Shown here: positions 11,767-23,346 of the stretch, in pieces
Layout of the letters: each line of letters begins with the position of its first letter
How positions within the stretch are numbered: the stretch's first letter is position 1
NCBI GenBank assembly: GCA_963678705.1
Contig: OY783220.1
Span: forward strand, 6,097,001-6,161,000
Direction: 5' to 3'
Origin: Panorpa germanica
Taxonomy: Eukaryota; Arthropoda; Insecta; Mecoptera; Panorpidae
Length of the DNA stretch: 64,000 bases
The notes under the pieces: generated by a model
Databases searched by the model: none
The model's input: the letters and a program-made list of their open reading frames with translations, nothing else
Told to the model about the DNA's origin: nothing
Translations under genes and position numbers: made by a program

Positions 11767-12387
11767 ATTATATAACAAAACTTAGCATAGCCTAAAAACT
11801 AAGTAGGATATAGAAAACGTACTCTCAAAATTCTTCTTTAAAGATTTAATATTTTCACCATAGTCACAATCTAACATGAAACAGGAATAACTAGAAAACC
11901 AGGAAGAGAATGTGAGACGTAAGAGGGTGTTATACGAAAGTGAACAAAATGGGGTGGCAAAGGAACTAGGAACATGGGGATGGTCATAGGGTTTGAGATA
12001 GGGGTGAAATACACGAAATGCGTAGGGAATCTAACTTGACGTGTAACAGGCCCGAATCAGTATGATGTTATATAATTTAGATCAGTTCAGACATATACTA
12101 GTACTAGTAGATAAACTTAATGGAGAAATAAAGTAAGATGTAAGAAGTGAGTTTCATGGAAGGAAAGAAAACATAAGAAATTAAGAGTTTGTAAGAAACT
12201 AAACTGTATATTCAATTATAGCTATAATTGTTGAACTAATACCAATTAAAGTGAACATCTACGTAAACTTATATTTGATGTATGAGAGTATCGAAATAAG
12301 CTGTGTGTGTTTTTATTTTATGTAATTATTAAAAGTATATTATACTCGTATGAGAGACTTGCAAATTAAGTTGAGGCTTATCTTGAA
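11767..12387. other. Non-coding DNA, no gene recognised
   Basis: A purine-rich, slightly less AT-rich stretch runs from about 11880 to 12060 (AGGAAGAGAATGTGAGACG and similar). No exon or repeat could be supported in it. Confidence 0.4.
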
Positions 12388-12724
12388 TTAAGTATCATTG
12401 CCACTCACTGTTTTAATTTTGTTTCTAAATTAAAAAAAGCTGTATTATATTATAACCTCCAAAATGTGACAATCTGAAAAATGTAGCAGGATTTATTTTG
12501 AAAAGAAGTTTAATGTCAGTTTGTCAAAAATAAAAAAGTAAAAACAAAACAATTTGTATTACTAATTGTTATTAAAAACATAAATTTTAATTATTTCACA
12601 TTCAATTTTATCCAACTGTCGAACTGTCAAAATTTTAAATTTCTAAAAACCTGAAATCTAGATTAAAATATTAAATAAAAACGTAAAATAAATATCAAAT
12701 CAGTGAGAGGAAATGAGGCTTTAT
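12388..12724 (+). mobile_element. TTAA-type MITE, copy A
   Basis: About 337 bp, starting TTAAGTATCATTGCCACTCA and ending with CAGTGAGAGGAAATGAGGC and a decayed TTAT. It is collinear with copies at 17790-18063, 41697-42070 (inverted) and 50171-51015. Shared interior landmarks are AACCTCCAAAATGTGACAAT, TTATTAAAAA and CCTGAAATCTAGATT. TTAA at the ends is the target preferred by piggyBac-type transposases, so that superfamily is inferred. This copy preserves the sequence TTAAGTATCATT that the mariner interrupts in copy D. Confidence 0.8.
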
Positions 12725-12785
12725 GAAACACGATATCTGCCAAATGTCACCGCAAAATTGGCGAAATTTAAAATAACAGCACCCA
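12725..12785 (+). mobile_element. Fragment of the AAGAGCGGTC MITE family
   Basis: About 60 bp (GAAACACGATATCTGCCAAATG onward) match the right half of the element at 32855-33052. It abuts TTAA MITE copy A directly, so copy A may have inserted in an older member of this family whose left part is no longer clearly readable. Confidence 0.45.
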
Positions 12786-15700
12786 AGTACTATCCTCACA
12801 TAGTTATTTTTACTGTTACAGATTAGTTAATTTTCAAAAGCGTAAAACTATTATTATATCTACTTATACATATAAGCAGAAAGTCCACTAATGATAAATT
12901 CCATCAACGGGCTTAAGGGTTTGCTCTTTAGCTAATCATTGTCCTCTCCTTCTGTCTATCTCCTTACTATATCAATTTCACCCTGATGACAAAGCCAAAT
13001 AAACGAACAAAAAGACTTTTTACAAAAAAAAAAAATGAAAGTGTACATACTGATATTAAATATTTCTTTACAAACTTTAGAAAATCATTATTACTTATAA
13101 TTTAAATATTTAAGTCATTTATATTAATTATAGTTATTTGTTATAATTAATTAATTAATTATGATCAAAATTAGCATTCTCATTACAACATTAACCTATA
13201 TTTAACCCATGTATATACTTATATACTCGTAAATATATATCTTTTCTACTTTTAAAAAATATTTAACACTCAAGTGTAAGTAAAAATATTTATATTAAAA
13301 AAAAATTTGTCATTTCTTTCCCACGGATAATTTTGGGTTCCATTTTTTTTTTCTGGAGATAGATTTCTCACAAAAATATATGACCTTGTATAGATTAGGG
13401 TCACACACACATACTATATTATGTTGTGTATGTTATGCAATGGCTGCTTTTATTGCAGCATGGCTTTATGAAAGGTTTTGAATTTGTATGTTTGTATTAT
13501 AAAAAGAACATGTTTAAATTGTAAAAAGATATATTAGGATAGGTCATGGAATGGTTACGCGAACGAGCGTTAAACGAGACAGACACCCCTTTTAAATCCT
13601 TTTGTACATATTATTTGTTATTACTGTTGAATAGTACTGGGTATCCCAGAAGTAATGCGAAATTTTTATGTAGACTGAAATAATTATATTTTTATAGAAA
13701 CAAATTCTTTTTTTGTATATTTTTGTACATTATTTTGTAATAACCGAATACTTTCTTCTTCTTTCTTCTAATGACAAACAGAATAATTTCGGTTTTAAGT
13801 GAGGGGCGCCTAATAGATTAAGATTTTGTATTACATATAAACAATAAATAAAACGGAACTCCTAGTTAACTTAACGAAAAATAGAGGTTTGAGAACTGAT
13901 TTAGAGATCGAACTAGAAGACAATGTATCATCTGGAAAATTATACGTATATTTATAAATAATTACAAACATTTTTATTAATTTATGTTTAACATTTTTAA
14001 TTTAATGCATATGTTAGCTACCTCGAATTTCAAAAGGACATATTGACGCTCTTTCCTCGTATGACAACTAAAGTGGACGGCAAATTCAAATTTCAAAGAC
14101 AGTACACAGACATAGAGTTCACCACACACTTAGTTCCAAATGAATTAATCAATAGACAAGTAAAACTAAGTCCCGAAGAACGCTTTGACTAGATACAACT
14201 AATTTGGACGAGGGCGACAGTTTTAAATTTTTGATATGTATAAATCTTTAAAAAAAAGTTACATTTAATTAAATAATTCTTCAAAATATTAATATTTATT
14301 TATCTTGCTTTTTAAGATTAAAGGCAAAAAACCGAAAAAATAAAAATTTGGTTTGGTACAAGTAACTCAACTTCACAAGATTACAAGACAAGAATCCATC
14401 GCTTGATTTAATTTTCTATCTATCTATGGTGACTTTAACTGGATAATATAATCTTCTATCCAACATAGAAATATAGGAATATTACACAAATAATATCTAC
14501 AAAATTACTGATATGCCAATTTCACGCCTGTTACGTCATGATTGTCTGAAAACCACTGGGGTTCTCCCAGAAATAGGTTCGCCATCCTTGTGGTAGTCTA
14601 TATAACTAACATACGCATACATATATGAATAATATTAGAGTACGAGAATGTCAACATTCTGTGATGAAAAATAACAATAATTTCCAGTAAATTGCTACAT
14701 CCATTTAATTTAATGAGATTCACGAAGAAACACCCTGTACAACTTGTAACTAGATTACCAGCAATGAATGCATTAATGTTAGATAATATAAAGTTTGAAC
14801 GATGAACGGTGAACGTTGAACCCACCCTAATACTTATCCTAACATAATTGATGACACTTTCTAATGGGTTTTTGTCACTTTCACCACCGGATATTTTTTC
14901 TTTCATATTTGTACCTGCTATACTTTAGAGCTAAGGTACAATATTTATAAGAATGATGATTCAAAATTATTCAAATGTTTTGATTATTTTTTATTATAAA
15001 GGTGTCGTGTAACTTGAAATGTTTAGAATACATTCCGCTTCGTAACCGGAAAAATGTTAGAGAATCTACTTTAAGGGGACCCTAACTTTGTAAGAATATG
15101 ATGATAGTCAGTCCCTCGTAGTGGTATAACAAAAAGAGATTGTTTAAATATTAATGGAAACTCACTATTATATAAAACCGAGAGAATTAAGATTTATACA
15201 ACAAGGAAATCTAATTAGACAATGATTCATATGCAAATTAACCAGAAAATAGAACGGGGAAGTGTCTGGGATCAATAAAAAAAATTGTATTCTGAGTTCA
15301 TCAAAAATGATTTTTAAATTTAATGGATGTAAAATATTCGGCTTAAGGATGTTCACAAGAAAATCACTTCCCTTACGATCATCTTAAAAATTTAAATATG
15401 TATATTTAATAAAGTCCTTTATACGTAGAAGAAGTTTTAATACTCCTAGTGGTACTACATTTTTAAATTTTGATTGTTAGCATAGAAAAAATACGGATGT
15501 TTTGTGATACGAGTATAACAATGATATTAATTTTCTTACGATTATTTTGAAAAACTGATATGATTGAAAATATGGTAAATATTGTCCTGTAAAAAAAATT
15601 AAATCAAGTTTTTTAATAAAATATCAGCTTCTCTGTGTAGAAATGTTGTCTGATAAGAAATGAATTAGAAAATAGCAAAGAAATGAATTAGATTTTCGAA

Positions 15701-16225
15701 AACATGCGCGTATTTGAATTCAAAATTTCAAGTTAATCGACCGGCTACTTCTTGGGTTATCCGAGCACAAATATACGCAGGCTGAATTGTAGTATATAAG
15801 GATGTTGAAAGTGAACTACTTTTAATCGCTTCCTTACATAACCTAGTGTCTAGAAAATCACGACTTTACAACGCGCATCAATTATTTCTTTATTGCACTC
15901 ATGTTAAAGACAGTGTTTAGTTTACATATAATAATAGAAAGAAAAAAATATTATTTATAAATTAGAAATAAAAGTTTATAAAATATAGTTTCATACCATT
16001 CAGAAGTCAAGAAGGTTTCAGTAGATAAAGCAATACATACCTAGAAAAGAAAAATCAAATTAGTAAAATGAATGTAAAATATATCATCACTCCAATCATG
16101 GGAGTTGGCAGGATTACGTTCAGAGAGGTGCATCTGCATCAGGGAGGTTCTGCATCAGACTAAGAGTTCATAGGAGCAGGGTATAGGAGGACACTGAATT
16201 CATTGACAAGGTGTTATTCAATTCT
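12786..16225. other. 3.4 kb of non-coding DNA, no gene recognised
   Basis: AT-rich. Minor items: a GGGTATCCCAGAAGTAATGC motif near 13640 that resembles transposon ends but has no partner, and a short hairpin (GGCTGC/GCAGC) near 13442-13460. The minus-strand frames at 14598-14906 and 15168-15356 have no recognisable domain. Confidence 0.45.
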
Positions 16226-16226
16226 T

Positions 16227-16340
16227 AATTTTTTTCTGTGTATTTTCTTTTACAGAGTATTCCATTTCACCTTCGCTCCCGGCGCACCTTCTCACTCTAA
16301 TCATCAAAAAATATTCTTGTACATAACAAAATATTTATAA
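16227..16340 (+). other. Possible splice acceptor and short 3' exon
   Basis: A long pyrimidine tract (16227-16253, TTTTTTTCTG..TTTTCTTTTACAG) ends in an AG at 16254-16255 that would be a strong 3' splice site. It is followed by a GC-richer stretch (TTCGCTCCCGGCGCACC) that stays open in one frame from 16257 to the stop at 16338-16340 (starting VFHFTFAPGAPSHS). Only about 50 bases look unlike the background, no donor or coding exon was found upstream, and the product is unknown. It could equally be chance. Confidence 0.15.
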
Positions 16341-17520
16341 AAAGATAAATTGATAATATTTTATAGTTCAAAAAATAAATTCATGTGTTATATAATGTAA
16401 TATATTTTACCTTACGTTTTATATTTTGCCTAAGTTTAATATAATTCTTCAGCGATGTTTACATTAAATAAATGCATAATAACATAATATCTTATGGTAA
16501 CATATTACTTTAATATGTAACATTGCATAAAAAGTTCTATATATGCCAGAAAACGTAAGTTTATGTCAAATAACAATTTTATTATTATTATATATAAACA
16601 TAATTTTTATGTAAACGGTAAATATTTTTATGTTAAAACTGTAGAGCTACATGCGTGTATGGGGCGCATATGGGACTGTCCCTATTGTTAAGGTAGGTTA
16701 GTTCGAATGATTTCATCTACAGTTAATCCACGTATGGCGTTTCAAACTCTGAAATGGCCCCCAAAAAGTAAATGGACTAGAACTAGGGGACATTTAGTCA
16801 CAATCAATATCTTTTAATGCATTCCATTTCCATTATAAATAACAAAATAATCCAACACTGAAACTGAGTCATGCAGGTAACCTATTATAAAAAAATAATG
16901 ATAATTCTTGTAATGATTTAAAAGAAAACACATTTGTTAAATTTACAACAATTGAAATAAAAAAATAAATATAAATGTGCGCTGTTGTATTGTTACATAA
17001 ATGTTTGCTTTTAGGATTTGGGGATCTTCTTTGCGGGGACAATGTAATGATATAAATAGATTAATGGGGCTTTATTATGTGAATTCGACACTGTCTAATA
17101 TATTTAAATAACATATTATGTGAATATATGCATAAGTATTTAATCTGAACCTTTTTTCTTTTATATTCTATTACTTAGTAATGAAAAAGTAACAGACTGT
17201 TACTAATAAAGCTTCTAGAATATATGAGTCGGAAAATCTGCTACGAGACAATTAGGGTTTGTCACTGCCACAATAATTTAAAAAAAACACTAACTTTATA
17301 AGCTGGCACAATGTTGAAAGAAGATGAATTTTTATGCAAGAAAGCGTCTTGACCGAAACAGTTTTTCAATTTAATTTATATTTGATTACAATATGTTGTA
17401 CATTCATTTAACATTTAGAATAAATTAACGCAATGTAGAATAATTTCAATTAGCTTGAAGTAAGCTTACAAGTAAGAAACTTGCACTGCAATTCAATTTC
17501 AACCCGGGCGTAGGATAACA
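16341..17520. other. Non-coding DNA, no gene recognised
   Basis: AT-rich sequence with no structure I could recognise on either strand. Confidence 0.45.
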
Positions 17521-17600
17521 GAAAAACGTATTATGTTCCTGAAAAATGAAGATATTTTTATTTTAAACCAAAGTACAAGTTAGTAATCGAACACAAAAAC
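17521..17600 (+). mobile_element. Fragment of the AAGAGCGGTC MITE family
   Basis: GAAAAACGTATTATGTTCCT followed by GATATTTTTATTTTA, ACCAAAGTAC and TTAGTAATCGAACAC aligns with the interior of the elements at 32855-33052 and 38606-38830. Terminal repeats are not found on either side, so only a decayed core remains. Confidence 0.5.
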
Positions 17601-17789
17601 ATTTTTCTAGAAGTTGTTCAATTTCTCAATCGACTTTAAGTTTATATGTTTAATTAATTTTATATTTTAATTGCGTGTCCGATCAGTTAAAGATATTATC
17701 GCACTACTTAAGTAATAAATACATAGTAATTGCCCGCTAAATACAATTACGTTTATTTAAGGTTTAAATAACAAAATAAGGTTTAAAGG

Positions 17790-18063
17790 TTAAAGTGCAG
17801 TAGGATTTATATTTAAAAGAACATTAATGTCAGTTTTTGAAAAATATAAAAGTGAAAACAATTTCTATTACTAGTTGTTATTAAAATCGAACTGTGAAAA
17901 TTTATATTACTAACGATGCATACGCACCAACTAAATTAACTAAACTTAAATTAAAACACAAATGTAAAAAGGAATGCCTAAACCAAAACCTGAAATCTAG
18001 ATTACAATATTAAATAACAACAGTAAATTAAATATCAAAACACCGAGTGGGAATGAGGTTTAA
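17790..18063 (+). mobile_element. TTAA-type MITE, copy B (left end missing)
   Basis: Collinear with copies C and D from GTGCAGTAGGATTTATATTT through TACTAACGATGCATACGCA and CCTGAAATCTAGATTACAAT to the right end ACCGAGTGGGAATGAGGTTTAA. The right TTAA is present (18060-18063). The left third is absent, so the copy is truncated or rearranged. The + frame 18047-18244 starting in its right end is not a gene. Confidence 0.75.
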
Positions 18064-20030
18064 AGTAATGATACTAAATTTAGATATACTTATAAGTCAT
18101 ATTTGGAATAAAGATAAAATTCACTGTATCTCTTCCTTTCGTTCCTTGATGCATCTTATCTGTAATACGATGTCTGTAGTAGTTGCTATGACATTTAACA
18201 ACTCGAATCACACATTGTTCTCTAACAGTCTACACATTCAGTAAGTTATATTATTATATCACGGTATCATATTAAGTGGAATTGTTGTTTCGTTTTTTCT
18301 CGTTTCGTCTCCTGAATCTCCTGCATCACGTGTATCCCGTGTTCCCGTGTACTCGTGTATCCGCTTGTTTAGTGTGAGTTCTTATTTGTTGACATTTTTG
18401 ACAGTATCACACAATCTATGTATGTGTGTGTTTATATTACGTTTCATGTTGTGATAGTACACGTGGATATTCTCAACAATAGTCCAGTAAATTTATTATA
18501 ACATAGTTCAAAATAAAATTGATAGAAACTTATTGCACAGACATCGGCATCCTTTGTAGTTCGTACGAATTCATTCAACCACTTTTGTATGTTTAAAAAA
18601 TATAGTCAGTATAATAAAAGTCAGATTAATTCTTTATATTTGGCTCTGGGCGAACAAAAGAGACGCTATTGTTTATTTATGTTCGTTTTAGACTATAAAG
18701 GCTTTTGATTTTTACCATAGTAGAGTCGGTAAATAGGTATGAGAAAGAAAATATTAAAAAATTCCTCGTGAAGTTTTGTGAATGTACTACTTATGATATG
18801 CCTTATCGATTTCGGAAAATAGTACGAAGGTAATAAATACAAATATTCGTTGTAAAAGCAAACGATGACACAGTTACAAAGAAAATACGAGTTTATAATT
18901 CAGTAGTTTCCTTGATAGATTTGAAACTGACCAGGAAAATATTTGTAAATTTGATTATTTATTTTCTATCAGTCGTCTATTATACAAGGTTTGCTTTGCA
19001 CTTAAAGATGTGTAGTATTCGGAGAATGAATTATATAGACATAGATAAAATAAATAATATTTGATAACGAAACACTAGTTCTCATGTATTTAATCAATTG
19101 CAGGACTACCAATTGCTTGTTTACACCTGTTTGTTATATTTATACATTTTAAAGTGCAACCTCTTATTTTAATATTTTATAAATGTTTTCTTTATTATTA
19201 AAATCAAAATAAAATAAGTAGATAGTGTTTTATATAAGCTAGTACTTTATTGTTGGTACTACGTTTTTCATATACACGACTTATTTGATGAAAATGAATA
19301 AATCGATATAAACTCAATGTTTTTTAATACATTGAAGGACATAATATTATTAGGAAGCTATAAAAAGAAGTGATTAATCCTTTAATAACTAAAAAGAATA
19401 TTGTTTATTACATCAAAATGTACAAAACTCTGGAAAAAATTAAAATTGAACTTAACTGTGAACGATTCATATAATATATAACATTTAGACACTTTTTCAT
19501 TAATAACACCTTGTATTTAACAATTTTAATATATTGGAACTTTCATGTTAACTAATTTGCACTAAAAAAATCGTAAAACTCAACAAAATAGTATATAAAA
19601 CGTTGAAATCAAACAAGAAGGTAAATAATGCGTACATATCACCAATAAAATATACCACATTATGTTAATCGTTAGATTATTTGACATTTTATAGCACTCT
19701 TATTTGAGATGCTATTTTTATTAGTACTCAATTAGTGTTTTTATAGCATCAATAGAAATATGCCAATTCTTTCTACTATTAAATTAATTAATTTTTAATA
19801 GTAGATTAATCTTTTCAAATTATGACAATTGAAAGTGACCATGGGCGGTGGAAGATAGTACTAGGGGGTGGATAAGCACCCCCTGCCCATGAAAGAAAAT
19901 ACATTAAAAAAATTAAGAATTTTTTTTTTATTTTTAAAGAATTGTTTCAACGTCTTGCTAGTGTCCTCCTCTACTTGCAAAATCTGAGCATGCACTTTCC
20001 CGATGCGCCTATGAATGTGGAGATCAAGGA
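18064..20030. other. Non-coding DNA with a small GTGT-rich array
   Basis: At about 18325-18365 a degenerate array of CCCGTGT-like units (CACGTGTATCCCGTGTTCCC) stands out. At 19840-19895 a short inverted pair (CATGGGCGG / CCCTGCCCATG) borders GC-richer DNA of unknown nature. No gene was found. Confidence 0.45.
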
Positions 20031-20235
20031 TCTATCTATATAAATAAAAATGAAATGTTGTTTGTTGGTAAGCATATCACTTGAGAACGACTGGAACGAT
20101 TTGGTTAATTTTTTATTTGAAATGTTCGTAATAGTCTGAATAAGATTTTAGAGAAAAAAAAAATGAAAGAAAAATTTGCCAAAGAAATTGGAAAAACTGG
20201 AAGTGTCATTTGATAGCTGATTGTCAAATTGTGAA
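20031..20235 (+). mobile_element. Helitron-like terminal fragment
   Basis: Begins TCTATCTATATAAATAAAAA followed by TGAAATGTTGTTTGTTGG and GAACGACTGGAACGATTTGG. This series resembles the 5' ends of many insect Helitrons (TC..TATATAAA..TG, then a CGGCTGGACCGATTT-like block). No 3' hairpin plus CTRR end and no Rep/helicase coding was found. The TTAA element that starts at 20236 may have cut it. Assignment rests on recalled family patterns. Confidence 0.45.
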
Positions 20236-20995
20236 TTAAGGGGTCTTCTCACTTTAGGCACCTCGAAAATAGGCTATTTTCGCAATTTTTTTTCGAGCCT
20301 TTTTGCACAAAATTATGGGATAAAATGGATCCTATGTAATAAACACATCTTTCAAGTACAAGAAAATTTTTTTTTTATTATTTTTTTGAACAATTATTAT
20401 AACAAAAAAGTAGCATCGAAAAACTCGTGTAGAAATGTAATGTTCGTGGCTTGTTGATGGTATCTCCGAGACAGGTCATTTAAAACAAAAAAATAAAACA
20501 GTTTTAGATTCAGTATATCAGTGGCTATAGCGCATACCAAAAGATTTTTGATATTCGCGAAAATAACAAAATGGCGCACGTTTTTTGAAAAAGTACCAAA
20601 AAAAACGCGTTTTTTTGCAGTTTTTTGTAGTTTTTTGTAAAAAAAAAATACTTCAAATCAAAATTTTAAAAATCTGATGGTATGCGCTATAGCCATAACT
20701 ATGAAGAATATGTCATTTAAATTTCATGACAATCGGCCGGATAGTTTCCGAAATTTCATCAACAAGGCCTATTCATCAACTGAAAAACCTTGTGTTCAGA
20801 TAAAAGCGTTTAAAGTTTGCTCTTTTAAAGCCGGGTGTTCTGAGGTAGTCACCTAACGGTCGCCTAAAAATGTAGTTAGACTTGTCCGATCTTTATGAAA
20901 TTTTGATATAACATTTTTGATGATATGTACTTTCAAAATTACAAAAAAAAAAAAAATCGATTTTTTAAAATTTGCAAAGTGAGAAGACCCCTTAA
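20236..20995. mobile_element. TTAA-flanked element, GGGGTCTTCTCAC ends
   Basis: A 760-bp element with TTAA at both borders (20236-20239, 20992-20995) and perfect inverted ends TTAAGGGGTCTTCTCACTTT / AAAGTGAGAAGACCCCTTAA. No transposase frame is present; 20221-20457 is a chance frame. A second, internal inverted pair is placed near the middle: GGCTATAGCGCATACCA at about 20523-20539 and TGGTATGCGCTATAGCC at about 20679-20695. TTAA target use points to piggyBac-like mobilisation. It resembles the element at 44830-45551 in size, target and end style (TTAAGGGGGTTCTC). Confidence 0.8.
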
Positions 20996-21723
20996 GCTAA
21001 TAGTGACGAAAAATTAATTAAGTTGTTTGTAAAAAAGTCCGATCATAGACAAATTTGTCAGTTTAGGAATAGAATGTCATCAACACTTCCTCTACATAAA
21101 TTTACACACTTTCTCTACATAGCTGAGTTAATAACGGCTAACAACACATAATGCCGACAATTTTAAATAATTAATTTGACACCGCAGGTGTTTTCGTGCC
21201 ATTTACTACGTATAAATGCTTTCTTAGGTTTTGTAAATGACAATGATATATTATTTAGATAACTGTTACTTAAGTAACAAACAATTGCACGATACCCTTA
21301 TACTTGTACAACAGAATTTTATTTAGTAAAATAACAGCAAAATAATAGCTAATAGGCAATGTTAGTGCCCTCATGTTATGCATGCTGTTAAATTAGAAAC
21401 TAACAACCGAAACAATTTATGAGTAAAAGTGCAGGATTGCATTTACGGTGCATAAACAGTTAAACAGGATTTGTCTTAATTATTGTTAGATTTTTATTTA
21501 AACTATGCTTGTTTGTTTTCGTTAGAAAATTGTTTCGTCATTAAACTTGGACATAACGTAATTGTCAACTGCCTGGGAAGCTTTTAAGTGCTGATACACT
21601 TTTATTTTATGACGTATATTAACAACTTAGATAATTGTTTTTACTTGTCCTTTATTTGCATAAACTTGTTGGGTTTTGGGAATTTACTATTTGGGATCTA
21701 TTTTACCTTTTCCTTAATTACAA
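20996..21723. other. Non-coding DNA, no gene recognised
   Basis: AT-rich; the sequence after the TTAA element might be the continuation of the Helitron-like element it interrupted, but no terminus was recognised. Confidence 0.4.
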
Positions 21724-22029
21724 TTGGATTATATAAAAATTACTCTAAGAAATAACATTAAAGTGGGAAACTTGTTATCAGAGCAACAGACAATTCGAAA
21801 AAGCCATCTTCAGACTACGAACAGGACATACGAGGTTGACGCATTAAAACAACAGCTCCAGACGCAAATAACAGTCTATCATCTACTAATAACTTGTCCA
21901 CAATATCAAACTCAACGAAATAAACACAGCATCAGTGGTGAATTAAAGGACATGCTTTCAGACAATCCAGAAGAAATTCAAAAAGTGCTCGAATTCCTAA
22001 CTGATATAAACTTAATAAATCAAACTTAA
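21724..22029 (+). pseudogene. Frameshifted LINE ORF2 C-terminus
   Basis: This is the decayed end of a non-LTR retrotransposon ORF2. The 101-codon frame contains TVYHLLITCPQYQTQR and a tail with LEFLTDINLINQT, matching the conserved [VI]-x-H-[LI]-L-x-x-C-P-x-[FY] segment and aliphatic tail of I/Jockey-type LINEs. In the +1 frame at 21809-21844 the upstream diagnostic motif RLRTGHTRLTH is intact, so a frameshift separates two parts of one ancestral protein. The first cysteines expected between these motifs are lost. The relic lies only about 340 bp 5' of the BEL element and is clearly older, since the BEL element is intact at its ends. Confidence 0.8.
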
Positions 22030-22366
22030 CTAAAATAAAATAACTTTAGGCGAACATGACGTTGTCGTTGAAATCGCAATCGGATTCTAAAGTAAAAAAA
22101 AATAACGTTTATCAAGCTTTGTAGCAGGCACTGGGATCGTACGAACGATTTACTGCTATTGTGATAACTATGAGTACAGCAATTGGCCTAATATCCATAG
22201 TTTATTTTTTATTAAATAAGGATATAATTCTATCTGTCTATGAAGACATTCAGCAATATTTATGTAACGTAGAATAGGCTTGTACGGTGTCCAATGACAT
22301 ATCCGATAGTCAAATAATACAATAATTAGATTGGACTAATTAGGTCTTAAGGAGTTTTTCTTTTTA
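22030..22366. other. LINE 3' flank / non-coding DNA
   Basis: Probably the 3' untranslated tail of the preceding LINE relic passing into ordinary AT-rich DNA. It ends at the GTCTA target of the BEL element. Confidence 0.35.
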
Positions 22367-22371
22367 GTCTA
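22367..22371 (+). repeat. BEL target site duplication, left (GTCTA)
   Basis: GTCTA immediately precedes the left LTR and is repeated exactly after the right LTR at 25498-25502. Five-base duplications are usual for BEL/Pao integrases. Confidence 0.9.
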
Positions 22372-22681
22372 TGTTCAGTACAAAATTAGTACAGAACATA
22401 AGAAGATGTCTCTGTTGGCATTCCAACATTATAATGTATTGTTGTCTCTAATAGAAGTAATGCGCATGACTACAATACGACGACTGCTGTACGCTACAGC
22501 GATATGGCATTCGTGTCAGTTGTGTTTTGGGCTTCTACACTGTCAAGATCATAATTCCCAACCATCTTGTTATTATAAGAATGTTGGTTCAAAGTAATTA
22601 AAAAGTGTAAAATTATTTTATCATTAAAACAATTGAATAATTATTCAATCTACAAATACTCGCATGGTTTTATTTCGTACA
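22372..22681 (+). repeat. BEL left LTR, 310 bp
   Basis: Starts TGTTCAGTAC and ends TTTCGTACA. Identical by direct reading to 25188-25497. It carries a 63-codon frame at 22406-22597 that recurs in the other LTR; it lacks any recognisable domain and is not called as a gene. Confidence 0.95.
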
Positions 22682-23346
22682 TGCGAAGCTGGTCCTTCGA
22701 GTCTTACAAAGCCGATCCTTCGAGTTTGTTAACCGCGTATGTTTTTCATTGTATTTTTGGCGTTTTATTACATTTGCCCCTTGGCGATTGCCATTGATTG
22801 AGTAAATGGGACGCTCTATTTTGGCGGATTCACGGAGGATTTGGATATTTTACAATTACATTTCCAGAAGCCTTACAAGCGAAGCTGGATATTTTACAAT
22901 TACATTTCAAGAAGGTTTTAAATCCTACAAAAAAAAAACTGGCCTTACAAGCCATTGGTACCCGCGTGTGATTTCGTGGTGTTTTGAGGTTACATCTGTA
23001 TAGTAACCAGCACAAGTGCAAGCTATTTTGTTACATTTACCCTATGGCGGCCTGGCAAGTCATCAATTGCCATTGATTGGGTAATGCAACGTTTGATTTA
23101 AGCGGATTCGCATATAATTTGGATTACTACACGTTTATATTTTAAGAAAAATTATTCATTACGGAAGAGGATACATGGATGCTGGAGGAGAGTAAAATAC
23201 TTCTTTACTCATGAAGGTACAAAGTTATTATTACTATCTGCAAGTACCAATCTATTAAAAACTTCTCATGTTGCTGGATTAACCTGGATTAGTTTGTCAT
23301 CCACGTTTCATCTATCATATAAGTACGAATCTATCACCTAAGCAAG
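22682..23346 (+). other. BEL leader with internal duplications
   Basis: Untranslated region between the left LTR and gag. A TGG at 22690, eight bases after the LTR, opens TGGTCCTTCGAGTC, the best candidate primer-binding site; the matching tRNA was not identified. GGATATTTTACAATTACATT occurs at about 22843 and again at about 22886. A longer degenerate duplication pairs 22768-22850 with 23028-23125 (both with GCCATTGATTG, a GTAA and a GCGGATTC block). The frames at 22806-23003 (+) and 22830-23021 (-) lie in these repeats and are not genes. Confidence 0.7.

Noticed and set aside
12340-12785. TTAA MITE copy A nested in an AAGAGCGGTC MITE
   Set aside because: The right flank matches that family, but the left flank is too diverged to prove that both halves belong to one element; kept only as a fragment call.
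13435-13465. Short hairpin as a microRNA precursor
   Set aside because: The stem is only about five to eight pairs, too short for a precursor.
14598-14906. 102-codon minus-strand frame
   Set aside because: No domain, composition equal to background, no splice or promoter context.
22406-22597. 63-codon frame in the left LTR, identical at 25222-25413
   Set aside because: Its recurrence is explained by the LTR duplication; the translation has no recognisable domain and LTRs normally carry regulatory, not coding, sequence.
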